Source: Orychophragmus violaceus
Taxonomy: Eukaryota > Streptophyta > Magnoliopsida > Brassicales > Brassicaceae
Length of the DNA stretch: 64,000 nucleotides
NCBI GenBank assembly: GCA_030180135.1
Contig: CM058232.1
Location: forward strand, 90,446,630-90,510,629
Reading direction: 5' to 3'
Shown: in pieces, positions 11,824-24,343 of the stretch
Numbering within the stretch: position 1 is the stretch's first letter
Layout: each line of letters opens with the position of its first letter
Made by a program: the position numbers and the translations under genes
The notes under the pieces: model-generated
The model's input: the letters and a program-made list of their open reading frames with translations, nothing else
Told to the model about the DNA's origin: nothing
Database searches by the model: none

Positions 11824-14800
11824 ATGGCGGAAATTGTGAGGACTGAAACAGCTCGGAGAACGATCTCTCCATATGATCTCTCAAGTGGAGATAATCTGGA
11901 TTATGTGATCTCTCAACCGGCGTTGAAAGGACCAAACTATGATGAATAGGCTGCGAACATTCGCTTGGCCCTCAGAGCACGGAAGAAATTCGGCTTTGTT
12001 GATGGCATGATTCCTGAACCAACCGAGGAGTCTGCAGATTATGAATATTGGTGGGCCAACAATGCTTTGGTTATCACTTAGATAAAGTTGACCATAGATC
12101 CGACATTGCGTTCGAATCTGACTTTCTCAGAGGTTGCATCGGAACTATGGGAACACATATGTACTCGATACTCTGTGAAAAACGGACAACGTGTGCAACG
12201 TCTAAAGACGGAGCTTGCAACATGTCTTCAGAAAGGGATGGCAGTTGAAGCTTACTACGGCAAGTTGATGCAACTATGGACATCCTTGAAAGACTATCAG
12301 TAAGCCAAAACAATGGCTGATGTCTTGAAAGAACGTGAAGAAGATAAGTTACATCAGTTTCTGATGGGACATGACAAATCGTTGTATGGGTCGGTGAAAT
12401 CTAATCTGCTCTCACGGACTCCTCTTTCGACTTTGGATGAAGCATACAATGTTGTTACGCAGGATGAAGAGTCTAAGCTTGCGAGTCGGTTGTTGGAAGA
12501 GAAAGCTACAGAAGTGAGTTTTGCAGTCCAGACTTCACAACGCAGTAAGCCGAACTTTGAGAACAAAAACAGAGAAGTTGCGTGCTCACTGTGTGGAAGG
12601 AAGGGACATCTCGCAGAACAGTGTTTCCGAAAGATCGGATATCCACCTTGGTGGGGAGAAAGGCCTCGTAATGATCAGAACAGCTCTGTAACGACACCAA
12701 AGGCACTACAGGCTCGGGCGAATCATGTTGTAACCATTGGCTCTGCACCTTCGTCCTCGGCAGCCGTGAATTCGGTGATCTCAGATGCTGATCGCATTGA
12801 ATTTAGTGGATTAAGTGATGCACAATGGAAATCATTGGTCAAACTCCTGTCTAAACGTGAATCACCTAACGGTAATCAACTCTCTGGTAAGTCTTCTCTT
12901 AACACTTGGATTGTTGACTGCGGAGCTACTAATCACATGACTGGTTCAATGGATTATCTTACTGAGTTGCATAGGATGGATCCAGTGTTGATTAAGCTTC
13001 CAGATGGTTGTGTTACTCACAAGACACAAAGAGGAACTGTTTGCCTAGGATCAAATATTAAAGTACCAAATGTGTATTTTGTGAATGGTTTGAAGTGTCA
13101 TCTGATTTCTGTGTCGCAGTTGGCTCGTGAAAAGGGATGTATCTTCCAGATAATTGATACTTTGTGTGTGATTCAGGACCGCATCACGAAGATGCTGATT
13201 GGTGTGGCTGAACAAAGGAATGGATTGTACTTTCTCAAGGAGATGGAGACTATAACAGCTGTGCAATGCTCGGATAATCACTCGTCTGAAGTATGGCATA
13301 AGCGTCTAGGAAATCCATCTTTGAGTGTTCTTCGTTTACTACCTATTTCTGATTTATGTAGCTCTAAAGAAGTTGATTCGGTGTGCGATATTTGTATCCG
13401 CGCTAAGCAAACTAAAGAAGTTTTCCCATTAGTATGAATAAGACAACCGATGTTTTCCAACTCGTGCATTGTGATCTATGGGACAATTCGATAAGAAGAT
13501 CAGAACAGTCCGAAGCGACAACGGCAGTGAGTTCTTGTGTCTCACGGATTTCTTCTAAACGTCTGGTATTATACATGAGACGTCCTGTGTGAATACACCA
13601 CAACAGAACGGACGAGTCGAAAGGAAACATCGTCATATTTTGAACATGGCCCGTGCCTTGCGTTTCCAAGCCTCGTTTCCAATTGCACTATGGGGAGAAT
13701 GCATTCAAGCTGCAAGGTATCTTATCAACCGTACACCGTCCTCCGTACTCAATGGGAAGACACCATTTGAAATGTTGTACAATCGGCCACCACCTCTCTC
13801 GCATATGCGTGTACTGGGATGTTTGTGTTATGTACATAATCATCGTCATGGAGGCGATAAGTTTGTTTCTCGAAGCACGAAATCTGTTTTTATTGGATAC
13901 CCTTATGGCAAAAAGGGATGGAGAACTTATAATTTAGAAACAGGACTTGTGTCAGTTTCTCGAGATGTTGTTTTCTGTGAAACAAAATTCCCATTCTCGT
14001 CCCAGCCTTCGTTGATATCAGACTCGAATGCTCCACCAGCATCTCCTCTTTTCATGGATCCACTAATTGAATCTGCCCGGGTGGATTCTGGTGCTACCTT
14101 GGCGCCAAACATCACAGAAGATCTGTCCCATGATGTGGAAGTACCGACGATCGATACGATTGTACCTCCCACTCCAGAATCTCATGTGATTGAAGCTATA
14201 GACCCGACTATACCTGAACTCGAACCAGATTCACATGTTGATATGCCATAGACTGATGGAGATATGTTGATGCATCAACTAAAGTGTGAAAGTATCCCAT
14301 CAAATATTACATAGATTGTTTTCGCTTCTCTGAAAATCATCAGGCATATATTCACGCAGTCACCAGCAGTTCAGTGCCTCAGCACTATTCACATGCAGTA
14401 GTAGATGAATGGTGGCGTCAGGCAATGCGGTCAGAAATAGATGCTCTGGATGAAAAGTGTACATGGACGATTGAAACACTGCCTCTCAGAAAGAAAGTAA
14501 TCGGATGTAAATGGGTGTATTGCATCAAATATAGAGCTGATGGATCGCTTGAGAGATACAAAGCTCGACTGGTCGTACTTGGGAATAATCAGGTGGAAGG
14601 AACATATTTTACTGAAACCTTTGCTCCGGTGACAAAGATGACAACAGTTCGCATTTTCTTGGAGGTTATTGCGGCAAAAGATTTGGAAGTACACCAAATG
14701 GATGTTCATAATGCATTCCTCCATGTTTATTTAGATGAGGAGGTGTACATGCAAGTACCTCCGGGATTTCGGAAAAAATGATAAGAAGCAAGTTTGTCGT

Positions 14801-15940
14801 CTTCCAAAGTCTTTATATGGTTTAAGGCAAGCACCTCGATGCTGGTTTGCCAAATTATTTGCTGCTCTGAAGGAATACGGCTTTACACAATCTGTTCCGG
14901 ATTACTCATTCTTCTCATATCGAAAAGGTACATCTCATCTAAACGTGCTTGTGTATGTTGATGATCTTATTATCTCAGGTAGATCGAATACTCTTATTAT
15001 TGACTTCAAAGAGTATCTGAGTTCTTGCTTCCGTATGAAAGATCTTGGTGTGTTGAAGTATTTTTTAAGCATTGAAGTTGCTCGGAGTCCAGCAGGGATT
15101 TACCTGTGTCAATGCAAGTACACGTTGGATATTTTTCCGAAACAGGACTTCTAGGAGTGAAACCGGTTCTATTTCCACTAGAACAGAATCATAACTTGTG
15201 TTAGACAAGAGTGAGCTCATCTTGAATCCAGAACTGTATCGTCATCTTGTAGGTCGCTTGATCTATTGCGGTTTACTCGACCTAAACTTTTGTATGCGAT
15301 ACACATTTTGACTCAGTTTATGCAACAGCCTCGACAAGCTCACCTTGATGCTGCTCTTCGTGTTGTACGGTACCTGAAAAGTATTCCCGGACAAGGTATT
15401 CTGCTCCGTTCTGTTTCTCCTCTGACACTTACGGCTTGGTGCGATGCAGATTGGGCTAGTTTCCCGATTACTCAAAGATCACTCACAGGCTGGTTTGTTC
15501 AGTTTGGGAATTCACCAGTGTCCTGGAAGACGATTAAGCATCTTTTTGTCTCGTTCTCGTCAGCAGAAGCAGAGTATCAGTCAATGGCGGATACTTTACG
15601 AGATATTCTCTGGTTAAAGGCGCTACTTCTCTCTTTCGGCATTGACCACAAGGAACCGGTCCGTATGTACTGTGATAATATGTCTGATATACATTTGGCA
15701 GCCAATCCAGTGTTCCATGAGCGGACGAAACACATTGAGTTAGAATTTCATTGGATTCGTGATGAGATACTTATGGGTACTATCACAACGCATCATGTGT
15801 CTACGAAAGCTCAACTCACCGATATCATGACAAAGGCACTTGGACGAAAGGAGTTCGAATCGTTTAGGCTCAAGTTGGGCATTTGTGACCTTCTTTCATA
15901 TCTTAGCCATAAACTTTTACATATTTCTTCCAGCATATAA
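11824..15940 (+). pseudogene. Copia gag-pol polyprotein, multiply broken
   Basis: One frame from the ATG at 11824 is closed by TAG (11947), TAG (12079) and TAA (12301), then runs open to 13437. It includes the gag domain and a CCHC zinc knuckle (CSLCGRKGHLAEQC, about 12586). The protease motif is WIVDCGATNHM (about 12907), with Cys where Ser/Thr of D-S/T-G is expected. The integrase zinc region follows (WHKRLGNPS...CDIC). A frameshift near 13437 and a deletion near 13485 remove the middle of the integrase core; its tail resumes at 13589 (NTPQQNGRVERKH). RT (14374-15154) has a frameshift near 14780 but keeps YVDD (about 14956). RNase H (15266-15940) keeps DADWASF and SSAEAEY. Family role: self-encoded capsid, maturation, integration and reverse transcription. 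The C terminus reads into LTR sequence because of the 3' deletion. Confidence 0.9.
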
Positions 15941-16057
15941 GGAAGTTAGTATATCGTAAGTTTAGGAAGGTAGGTCAATAACGTTCAAGTATATATGTAT
16001 CCTCTGTGCCATCAAAGATCAATAACAAGAACTTCATACATTGTGAGTTTCTTGACA
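15891..16057 (+). repeat. 3' LTR of copia element 1, 5' end missing
   Basis: Matches 11511-11677. The LTR's first 20 bases and the preceding purine tract are absent, and the RNase H frame runs straight into it. Because reverse transcription needs that tract and copies both LTRs from one template, this small deletion happened after insertion. Confidence 0.9.
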
Positions 16058-16062
16058 AAGAA

Positions 16063-17172
16063 GACCATCTTGGTTATCTAAGAACTCTTCATGTTCTTTT
16101 ATAGGTTTGTGAAACAATAAGGAATTAAGGATCTTGTTGAGTTAATTAATTTTATGAATTATTACTAAATCTCACATAGATAAATATATAAGTGAGGTAA
16201 TCATACACTCTTGAGTTAACTTGAGTTAACTACTGAGTGTAAATTAGGCACATTATTTATATGGTATTAAAGCAAAAGTTTTAGTGTTTTGATTGTGCCC
16301 CACCCGTAGATATCTTTCCAAAAACTTTACGTTTAGATGTCTAGTAGTAAATATGAATTAGGGTGTATTAAATCTCACATGGATAAATACATGTGAGACA
16401 GCGAAATTAATCATCTCTCCCACCTTTGTACGCAATGATTTAAATCACGGTCTAACCAATGTAATTCATAAAAAAATATAGACATATTATTTCTAATGGA
16501 CCTGGTTAACTATGTTCATGATAGATAATCTTTCATGAGGTTTTTTCGGAAATGCTACTCATATTCTACAAGACATATTAACACTGACATTTTATGTAAA
16601 ATAATGCTTTTTTGGCCAGACCAACCAATCACTGAACCAATTTTACCAAGAGGCAAACAAAAATATTTGTATGAAAAAATAAATTCATGAGTACTTTTAG
16701 TGTTGGAAATCGGGTCGGACCCACCCTGCAAGACCTGCCCCTCTGCAGGTTTAAAGATTTTTTCTTTACTAAATTTTTACATGTTTAACCCGTAATTGTA
16801 AAATGTCAAATCGCACCCGCCCCATACTTAAAACGCGGATTTGCGATTGACCCGCCAAAATAAAGAAAAACATATTGTTTAAAGTAGTACATAACCACAT
16901 AAACCAGAAACGTCGACAAAGACTTGCTCAGGTTTGCAAAGAATCAATCGGATAAAGGATTAGAGATGAACCAGGATCATCAACTTTTTTTTGGTATCTC
17001 ACCTCATAAACCTATCGTGAAAGATAAAGTGAGAAGCTAATTAATTAGACCACACTCACACATGTGCAAAAAACATCACACATTTCATTAAATAAAACTA
17101 AAAACAACAATAATATAACAATAAAAACAACACACTTACATAATATAACTTGAAAACTACATAAATATATAA
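16063..17172. other. Non-coding flank with possible decayed hAT-like terminus
   Basis: No gene seen. From about 16698 a 'GGGTCGGACCCACCCTGC' region with several CCCGC(C) phrases is loosely mirrored by inverted sequence at about 18600-18765 ('GCGGGTCAAATAGGGTGGGAC'). The 17182-18580 element may therefore have landed inside an older element with weak inverted ends. Confidence 0.3.
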
Positions 17173-17181
17173 CCAAAATGA

Positions 17182-18580
17182 CGGGTGTATTGCACCCAGT
17201 GTATCTTTTTATTTTTTTTCTTGCAATTTTGTATCTTTCAAAAACCCGTTGTAAATTTGTATCTTTTGTCTCGATTTCTGTGTTAAAAAGATGAAAATAC
17301 CCCCGTCCATCACATCCATCCCTTTTATATTTTGTTTTTTTCTTTTCTTTCTTTTCCCCTTATTCTCTTTCTTACTTTATCTTTCTTTTTACCCTTAAGT
17401 TTTTTGACAGTGGATAGCATTGCGGAGGTGAGATTTCCGGCAATATAACCCAACGGAATGGACATATAATTGGTCGATGTACCGGAATTCAAAAAAAAAA
17501 ATCGGAGTTAATACAGAAGTTTCAAGTGGATAGTCTAGACTAGGTGTCCACAATATCGAACATTCGTGGACAGTGCGACGATCATATTACATGCTAGACG
17601 CTTCCCGTGGATAAAAGGTGGCCAAGGGAAATGTTGCTTTTGGATGGATAGTGGGGGCAACAAACTTTGTGTCCACGGATTCACAATCATGTGAACTCTT
17701 AAACCAGGTACGTTATCCGCTAGAAACAATTTTTTTATGATTCATATCCACACAAATAAACATCACATGTAAAATGCTTTCTATGGATATGGCGGACAAT
17801 ATCGACTATTCGTAGACACTACCATGATCTCCTCACATACTAGACGGGTCTGATGGACAGAAGGTGACCAAGAGTTTACATGATCGGGAAATGTACTTTG
17901 AAAACACAATTTTAAAATCTCAGGTGAACGATGTCGATTATTCGTGGACACTACCACGATTATATCACATAATAAACGCTTTTGATGAACAATAGGTGGT
18001 CAAGAGTTCACATTATCATTCCTAGCCACACAAATAAACATCACATGTTAAATGATTTCTAGGATATGGCGGACAATATCGATTATTAGTAGATACTGCC
18101 ACGATCTCCTCACATACTAGACGGGTCTGATGGACAGAAGGATACCAAGAGTTTACATGATCGTGAAATGTACCTGGTAAACACAATTTTAAAAGCTCAG
18201 GTGGACGATGTCGATTATTCGTGCACACTACCACAATTATATCATATAATAAACGCTTCTGATGGACAATAGGTGGTCAAGACTTCACATTATTGTGATC
18301 CATGGATACAAAAAGTATGTTGGTTATACTATCCATCCAAAAAGCAACATTTTATGGGCACTGTTCATCCGCGGGCACTGTTCATGAATGAGATTTAAAG
18401 AAAAAAAAAATATAGAAGTCATAGTGTGGGACCTATCATCAATCCATAGAGTTACTTTTGACAGTAAGCGTATTTTCATCTTTTTAACACAGACAAAAAG
18501 ATACAAATTTACAAAAGGATTTTGAAAGATACAAATTTGATATTATTTTACTAAAAAGATACACTGAATGCAATTAATCC
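17182..18580. mobile_element. Long-TIR, non-autonomous (Mutator-like) DNA element
   Basis: The left end (17182-~17295) and the reverse complement of the right end (~18465-18580) share ATTGCA..CAGTGTATCTTTTTA, a TTTGTATCTTTCAAAA..CC block, then TTGTAAATTTGTATCTTTT and GTGTTAAAAAGATGAAAATAC. The inverted repeats are therefore about 110-120 bp. Flanks CCAAAATGA (17173-17181) and CCAAAATAA (18581-18589) fit a 9-bp target duplication with one change, as for Mutator-like elements. There is no transposase; the interior is a tandem array (see 17541-18304). Confidence 0.8.
17541..18304. repeat. Diverged tandem array inside the long-TIR element
   Basis: Five units of about 130-145 bp start near 17541, 17790, 17922, 18066 and 18197. 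Each carries 'GG(T/C)G-ACAATATCGA-TATTCGTGGACA-TACCACGAT' and later 'GGTGGCCAAGAGTTTACAT'-like text. Units 2+3 and 4+5 form a higher-order direct duplication of period 278 bp (CACACAAATAAAC at 17749 and again at 18027). The unit is not coding. Confidence 0.75.
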
Positions 18581-18589
18581 CCAAAATAA

Positions 18590-20034
18590 CAGTTTAAAAA
18601 TTATGTAGGTATCCACAAACCCGATTTTTCAAATTTGTAAACCTGCACCTACCCAAATATTTTTAAATGTTAACCGCGAACCCACAAATGTTAAATTTTC
18701 TCAAATATTCGATCCGCATCCACTTCGCTGCGGGTCAAATAGGGTGGGACTCATGGTTTTTCATTCAAATTCCCCACTAAGTACTTCTGAATCTTTTTTC
18801 TAATATAGTTGGCTAGTGCAAATGGTTTTGTAGTGAACGCGGAGCAATCTACTGAAGCGGAGCGAGCCAGGCCACCTACCTGGTCCATTGGAATGTACGT
18901 CAGCCCAATTAACTTCGCACAATTGTAAACAAATTTCGGCTGTTATGTGATGGAACCTTAGCGAGTATAGTAAAATGGATGTGGAGTGGAAAGAAGAAGT
19001 GTGCCTTTGTCGTGAACTCCTGATGGCTGAAATTAGCCAACTTTTGGGCCTCCCTTATTTCTTGTCATAGGTCCACTATGTCTTCTTTGCTTTATTTACA
19101 TATATGTTTTGGACAACGACAACATGAATACCCTTTCATTCCAAACTAGGAAAAAACCACTAAAATCAAGGCCATCATATTGAATAAATTGTTTGATATT
19201 GCCTAAAATGATGATTAGGAAAAGAATCTATTGCTAAAAAGATCCGAGGCTTTAAATTTGAGCAAAATATGAATTTTCTCAATAAAGTAAAGATAATTCT
19301 CATATTCTTTGATAAACCATTCATGACTTGGAGGTTTTCTTCAATTTTTTTTTTTTTTTGCGACAAGATATCAGACTTTTTCCTTTAATTATATAATTAA
19401 AGAAATAATATACTTTTGTCAAAAAAACTTTTAGGAAAAGCAAATATTTTTTATGGTTTACCGATTTTAGGTATAATTAAGAAAGACATTCAAGAGCTAA
19501 ATTTGAATATATTGATTAGTTCAAAAAAAAAAATTGAATATATTGATAAATATTACTTTGAGTATATGTATTTTCTAAATGTTACAAAATATTTACATCA
19601 CGTTAAAGATTTTAGATAGTTTTTTAGTTTATTTTTCGGTGATTAAATATAAGATTTCATGCAAAAGCACTAAAAATTTGCCAAACAATAAACCAAACGA
19701 CTTGCATAATTCATTCATTTTATTTATATTTTTTTCATTCTAAAATTTTGTTTATTAGTATTTAGTATGATAGTATCATTCTATGTAAGCGCAATAATGA
19801 CGTCCCAAGTAAAATCTGACCACACACGAATGGTCACGTATATATTATATGAATGTGTCATATACAGTATTTATACTGTTGATGCTAGTTCGCTAGGAGT
19901 TGTGATACGAGAGGAGAGACATATTGCGACTTCTTGAAAACTACGTTGCTGACGTTCCTGAATTTCATATTGAAATGTTGGACGATTAGGACGTTTTATA
20001 TGGATAGACATTAATGGAAACCATATATATAACT
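18590..20034. other. AT-rich intergenic DNA
   Basis: The first part (to about 18780) has CCCGC phrases that loosely mirror 16700-16870. I see no gene or further repeat in the remainder. Confidence 0.4.
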
Positions 20035-20191
20035 CAGGGGCGGACGTACATGGACATTTGGAGAGGTGGTTGCCCCATAAATTTTCTAATTATTTTAATT
20101 GTTTAATGATTTATTATAATGTCTCTTTAATATGTACTATTTTATTTTGTTTTGTTTTTTTCCCTGATAAAAATTATTTCTATATCCGCCC
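20035..20191. mobile_element. Small hAT-like MITE
   Basis: Starts CAGGGGCGGACG and ends ATATCCGCCC, imperfect inverted ends of the common plant hAT-MITE type. Flanks ATATAACT and ATATACTT resemble an 8-bp duplication with changes. About 157 bp, no coding. Confidence 0.5.
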
Positions 20192-20983
20192 ATATACTTA
20201 TATATCGTTTTAAAAGATAACAAAGTTGGGTGATCATACCAAAAAAAACATAACTGTACAAGTTTTTCAAATTTCCAGCAACTTGTGAGACTAGCTAGCC
20301 TTTTCACCAATCTTATCATACGTGGGTTTTCACTTCTTGATAATAAGTGTGCGTATATCTGGTCCGGTCGAATCTCTTGTGAAGAGTGGATAACAATAAA
20401 TACTATAAAATTTGTTCGAACACTTCTGGTTAAATAGTAGAGGACGGACCTTATATGTTATCGCATTTTGAGTTCGATCTTCTTTTTATATGAAACTAAT
20501 ACATTTGTTTTAGACACCCACATAGATATGTGTATTTGTTTTTGACCCATTTAAATATCTAGAGAGAGAATTTATTTATAGATTATACCTCCCCTTAAAA
20601 ATTATGTCTAAACCCCACCATAAATTCGGGATACTTCAAATTAATTATAAAAAACACTATAAAACAGAGAAACAATGTCATTATTTTATATAAAATGTTT
20701 CTTAAGCTGAATATTAACGAGATAAACCCGAAGAAAGAAAACTTGAAGAAAAACTACCCAAACGAGTTTAATACAACTAAAAGCTATAAATTGAAAAGAT
20801 TTGTTATGATAGGATCTAGAAATTTTTAATCAGGAAATCAAAAAACAAAAGCCGGAGACGAACCGGAAGATGAATCTTCCAAAGGAAACCAAAGATACCA
20901 AGAAATACGAATCCTCAAGCTAGAGGGATCGAAATTACTAAGCTGCAAGACAAAATCATGATAAGCAATGATTAGTACTCACA
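20192..20983. other. Intergenic, nothing recognised
   Basis: AT-rich, with short runs of sequence and no open frame of note. It ends at the Helitron insertion point. Confidence 0.4.
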
Positions 20984-22901
20984 TCTATACTATTAAAACA
21001 GAAGTACAAAATAGAAAATGTCCATTCTTTTTTATTTAATTACAAGATATGCCGTTGTCATTTACTATAATCAATTAATTGCATTATTAAATATATTTCC
21101 ATAAAATTTAACCGTCTAATTTTTTTTTTATATAGCATAAACAAATCCTACATTTTATGAAACAAAACACTAAATCAGTCATATTAAAAAAAAATTACAA
21201 TGATTTGTAGAGAATATAAGGGAATATCCCTCTAAATTATATGTGATTTAATAGACATAATATTATATCCTCTAAATTTTAGTGATTTTAAATATATTTC
21301 ATTTATTCAAATATAAATATAAATAAATCGAATAAAATTTATTTTCATTCAAAATCCATATTATCATTTAATATATATCCTCCCTTCGATAATTTCATAA
21401 TTTTTTCTTAATATACTCCAAGATCTTTTGAAATATTGAAATTTTCATTCTTGATTTTTTTTATAATCAACCTATTAAATGGTTTTATTTTTATGCCAAA
21501 TGTCTTTTAACAAAAAAAAATTGAATAAATAAAAATATCTATAGTGATTTATTTTCACAATTCCACAATTTTCTCAAAAAAGATTTCAAATTTAATTAAT
21601 TTTTTCTATTAATTATTTTCCAAATTATTTTACGCAAATTTGTTTAAAATCTTCACATTTTCGGAAATTTAATTTATAATATACAATTATTTCTGAAAAT
21701 AATCAAATTATTTCAGAAATTTTTTAAATAATTTCATAATTTGTAGCTACTCAATATATATTTCATGTTAGCTTGCAATTTTGGATATGCACAAAAGTGT
21801 AGTTGAATAATGAGAATCTTAATTTGATAAGGTATGTATATGATCGTTTGTGCATTCAGTTGACAATCGAAGACAATTATGATTCTGCCAATGTTTTAAG
21901 TAATGCGAGCAATTATAAAGAAGAATTGGCTGAGAAGGTCTTTGTGGTTTAGGGTTTTGGCACTTTGACTCGAACAAAGTTTATCCTTTCTTTGACAATT
22001 AAGGGAATTGATTGTTAGTGTCAGGTTAAGGCTAAAGTTCTTATAATCAAAGCACCTATCTTGCTCCTCTTTTAGCTCAATTTCTTTAGAAGAATGTGAA
22101 ATGTAAATATACGGTGAATTCAACATAATGAGTTATTCTATTAAATTTTAGTCAACTAAAAGTACAACCATTTGCACCCTATGATTTTTGTATCAAAAAT
22201 ATTTTTTCTTTTGTATTTTTATATTTTTCATATTTTGATATTAATTTTAAAATATGAAAAGTTAATCTTATGTGTTTTGTATAAAAATTTTAAAAATAAA
22301 ATTATAAACGTATATAAACGAGTTTACGACCACTGACATATTTAAACGGGTAGATTTAAACGGGTCATAAATATGAACATGTCTAAATGAGCCTGGTCTA
22401 AACGAGTCATAAATATAAAAAAAAATTCATAAAAGATCTTATTATAAATGATTATTAAAAATTGATGCCCATTACACAACGAGTTTGTAGATCCAAATGA
22501 TCCAATTTTTTTACAATGATGGAGCTATCTTATATCCTACTAATGAAGATGTTAACATGGTTAACAATTATATGCTATATTTGTTTTCATGTATCTTCTT
22601 TATTCTTAGTTGTTTTTTGTTTGCATACTTTTATCATTTACTAAACACAAATAAAATTCAATGACAAAATATCCAAAAATATTTAATGATAATATAAAAA
22701 ATATTATGTGTTTGATATACAAAATACATAATTTAAAAATACTCTGGAAGCAAGATAAAATCTTCATAATCAGAAAACTTAAATAAATAAAATACTGTAA
22801 AATCTAACAAAACTATCTAGAGCAAAAAGCAACTAGAAAAACTTAAAATAAAAAAATTAAATAATATCCCGCATTCAACGCGGATCAAAATCTAAATCTA
22901 G
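20984..22901 (+). mobile_element. Non-autonomous Helitron (1.9 kb)
   Basis: The 5' end TCTATACTATTAAAAC is the classic Arabidopsis Helitron start. The 3' end has an imperfect hairpin (CCGCATT-C-AACGCGG, about 22870-22884) about 13 bp before the terminal CTAG (22898-22901), with a T following. No TSD, as expected. There is no Rep/helicase frame, so it depends on an autonomous partner. Confidence 0.85.
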
Positions 22902-22933
22902 TAATTAGTTTAAATGAAATGCTATGTTTCTTA

Positions 22934-23173
22934 CTCCCTCCGTTTCATAATAAGTGTCATTCTGACATTTTTCACACAAATTAAGAAATTCATTAAATTT
23001 TCTATTATACCCTTAATAAATAATTTGACTTTTGGTATCTTTCTTTTTCATTGGTTAATATTGAGGTTAAAATAGGTAATCTATATTAAATGATGCATTG
23101 GAAATTTAAAACGACACTTATTTTGAAACGAGAAAACAACTCTAAAACGACACTTATTGTGAAACGGAGGGAG
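22934..23173. mobile_element. Stowaway-like MITE
   Basis: Begins CTCCCTCCGTTTCATAAT and ends with the inverse (TTGTGAAACGGAGGGAG). A TA dinucleotide flanks each side, the Tc1/mariner target. About 240 bp. The near-terminal 'AAGTGTC' / 'GACACTT' extend the inverted repeats. Confidence 0.88.
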
Positions 23174-23175
23174 TA

Positions 23176-24343
23176 CCATTTAAATTCATCACTACATATA
23201 TGATTATATTAGCTAAATGGATGTGTGCTTTATTACGAAAAGGTTTAAAATCCTAATTGCAGATTCGCACGAGGTGATGGGTGCATCAGTGCATCTGTGC
23301 ATGTCAGTTAGACGGATAAGTACTCTATTAAGTAATGATTAATGGAGTCTTAATATAAAGTGGAATTGAGGATAAACGTTAATAATTATGTGGTTCATGT
23401 TGTTTGAGAAAACTATTACGATAAATTGATTGATGAAAACGGCACAAGGGGTGTTGGGAAAATAAAATTTAGACAAAGATTGATTAGGAAAAGGAATGGA
23501 AGAAGAAAGGAAGTAGGGACAAGATAGAACAGCTCTTATGTGGGGTTAATTAAACAGTAGTTTTGTTTGTTTTTTTGCTTAACCTAAATACCCCACGCAC
23601 CATATGTACACGTCTCTCTATACATGTATATGCATCCATGTGTACACAAGTGTTGTAAAGATTCAAGTAAATAGAAGAGAAAAGGACTAAGAATTTAGGG
23701 AAAATAAAACTGAGACAAATATCCTTTGTTTTAGAGTTTCTGTATTAATTTGAATGCATTATAGTACACTGTTATACCCCTTTACGGTCTAAAACTCGAT
23801 AATTAAACGATATTTTTTTATTTTCTTAACAAAAAAAATCTAAACTGTCTTTACTATACCGTCTCTATAGGGCTTCGTCTATATATCATCTGTTAGGCCC
23901 GTTGTTTACTGATTTGGTCCATATCATTCTTCAGTTCACTAAAAATGCATCATTACTAATACCTTATATAATAAGTCACTTAGTAAATTTCTCTTTCGTT
24001 TATCTATTTTCCCGTTTTGAAAATAACGTATCATGAATAAAAATTTGTTGTTCCAAACTAAAATTTTAAATTAGTGGTTACTTGTAATTTAATTGGTGAC
24101 ATAATATATTAATTGGTGACATAATATTATGTCACCACTAAAAAGTAATAGTATCACCACTTGAAAGTATGTTTAAATTGTGATCAATACAAAAAAAAAA
24201 AAAAAAAATTGCTCTCATATATGTTTGATCAAAAATGTCAAAAGCGGATAAATAAACATGTCTTATATAGGTAGAATGATATTTCAGAAAGCGTCATGAA
24301 TTTTAGTTATAATTGTTATTATAAGAAAAAAATGTTAAACTTA
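23176..24343. other. Intergenic with a perfect 22-bp palindrome
   Basis: No gene. At 24115-24136 lies a perfect palindrome made of GGTGACATAAT and its reverse complement. It is preceded by a tandem copy of TTAATTGGTGACATAATA about 22 bp upstream. A run of A (about 24191-24208) follows. Confidence 0.5.

Larger units (their letters stand above)
11491..16057 (+). mobile_element. Ty1/copia retrotransposon, defective
   Basis: The 5' LTR (11491-11677, TG...CA) and 3' LTR (15891-16057) enclose copia-order gag, protease, integrase, RT and RNase H. The five bases AAGAA flank both ends (11486-11490 and 16058-16062), so the insertion is intact in position. A TGGTATCAGAGCA PBS follows the 5' LTR. The first 20 bp of the 3' LTR and the polypurine tract are missing. 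Over the 167 comparable LTR bases I count 4 differences by eye. Coding is broken throughout, so it cannot move itself. Confidence 0.93.
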
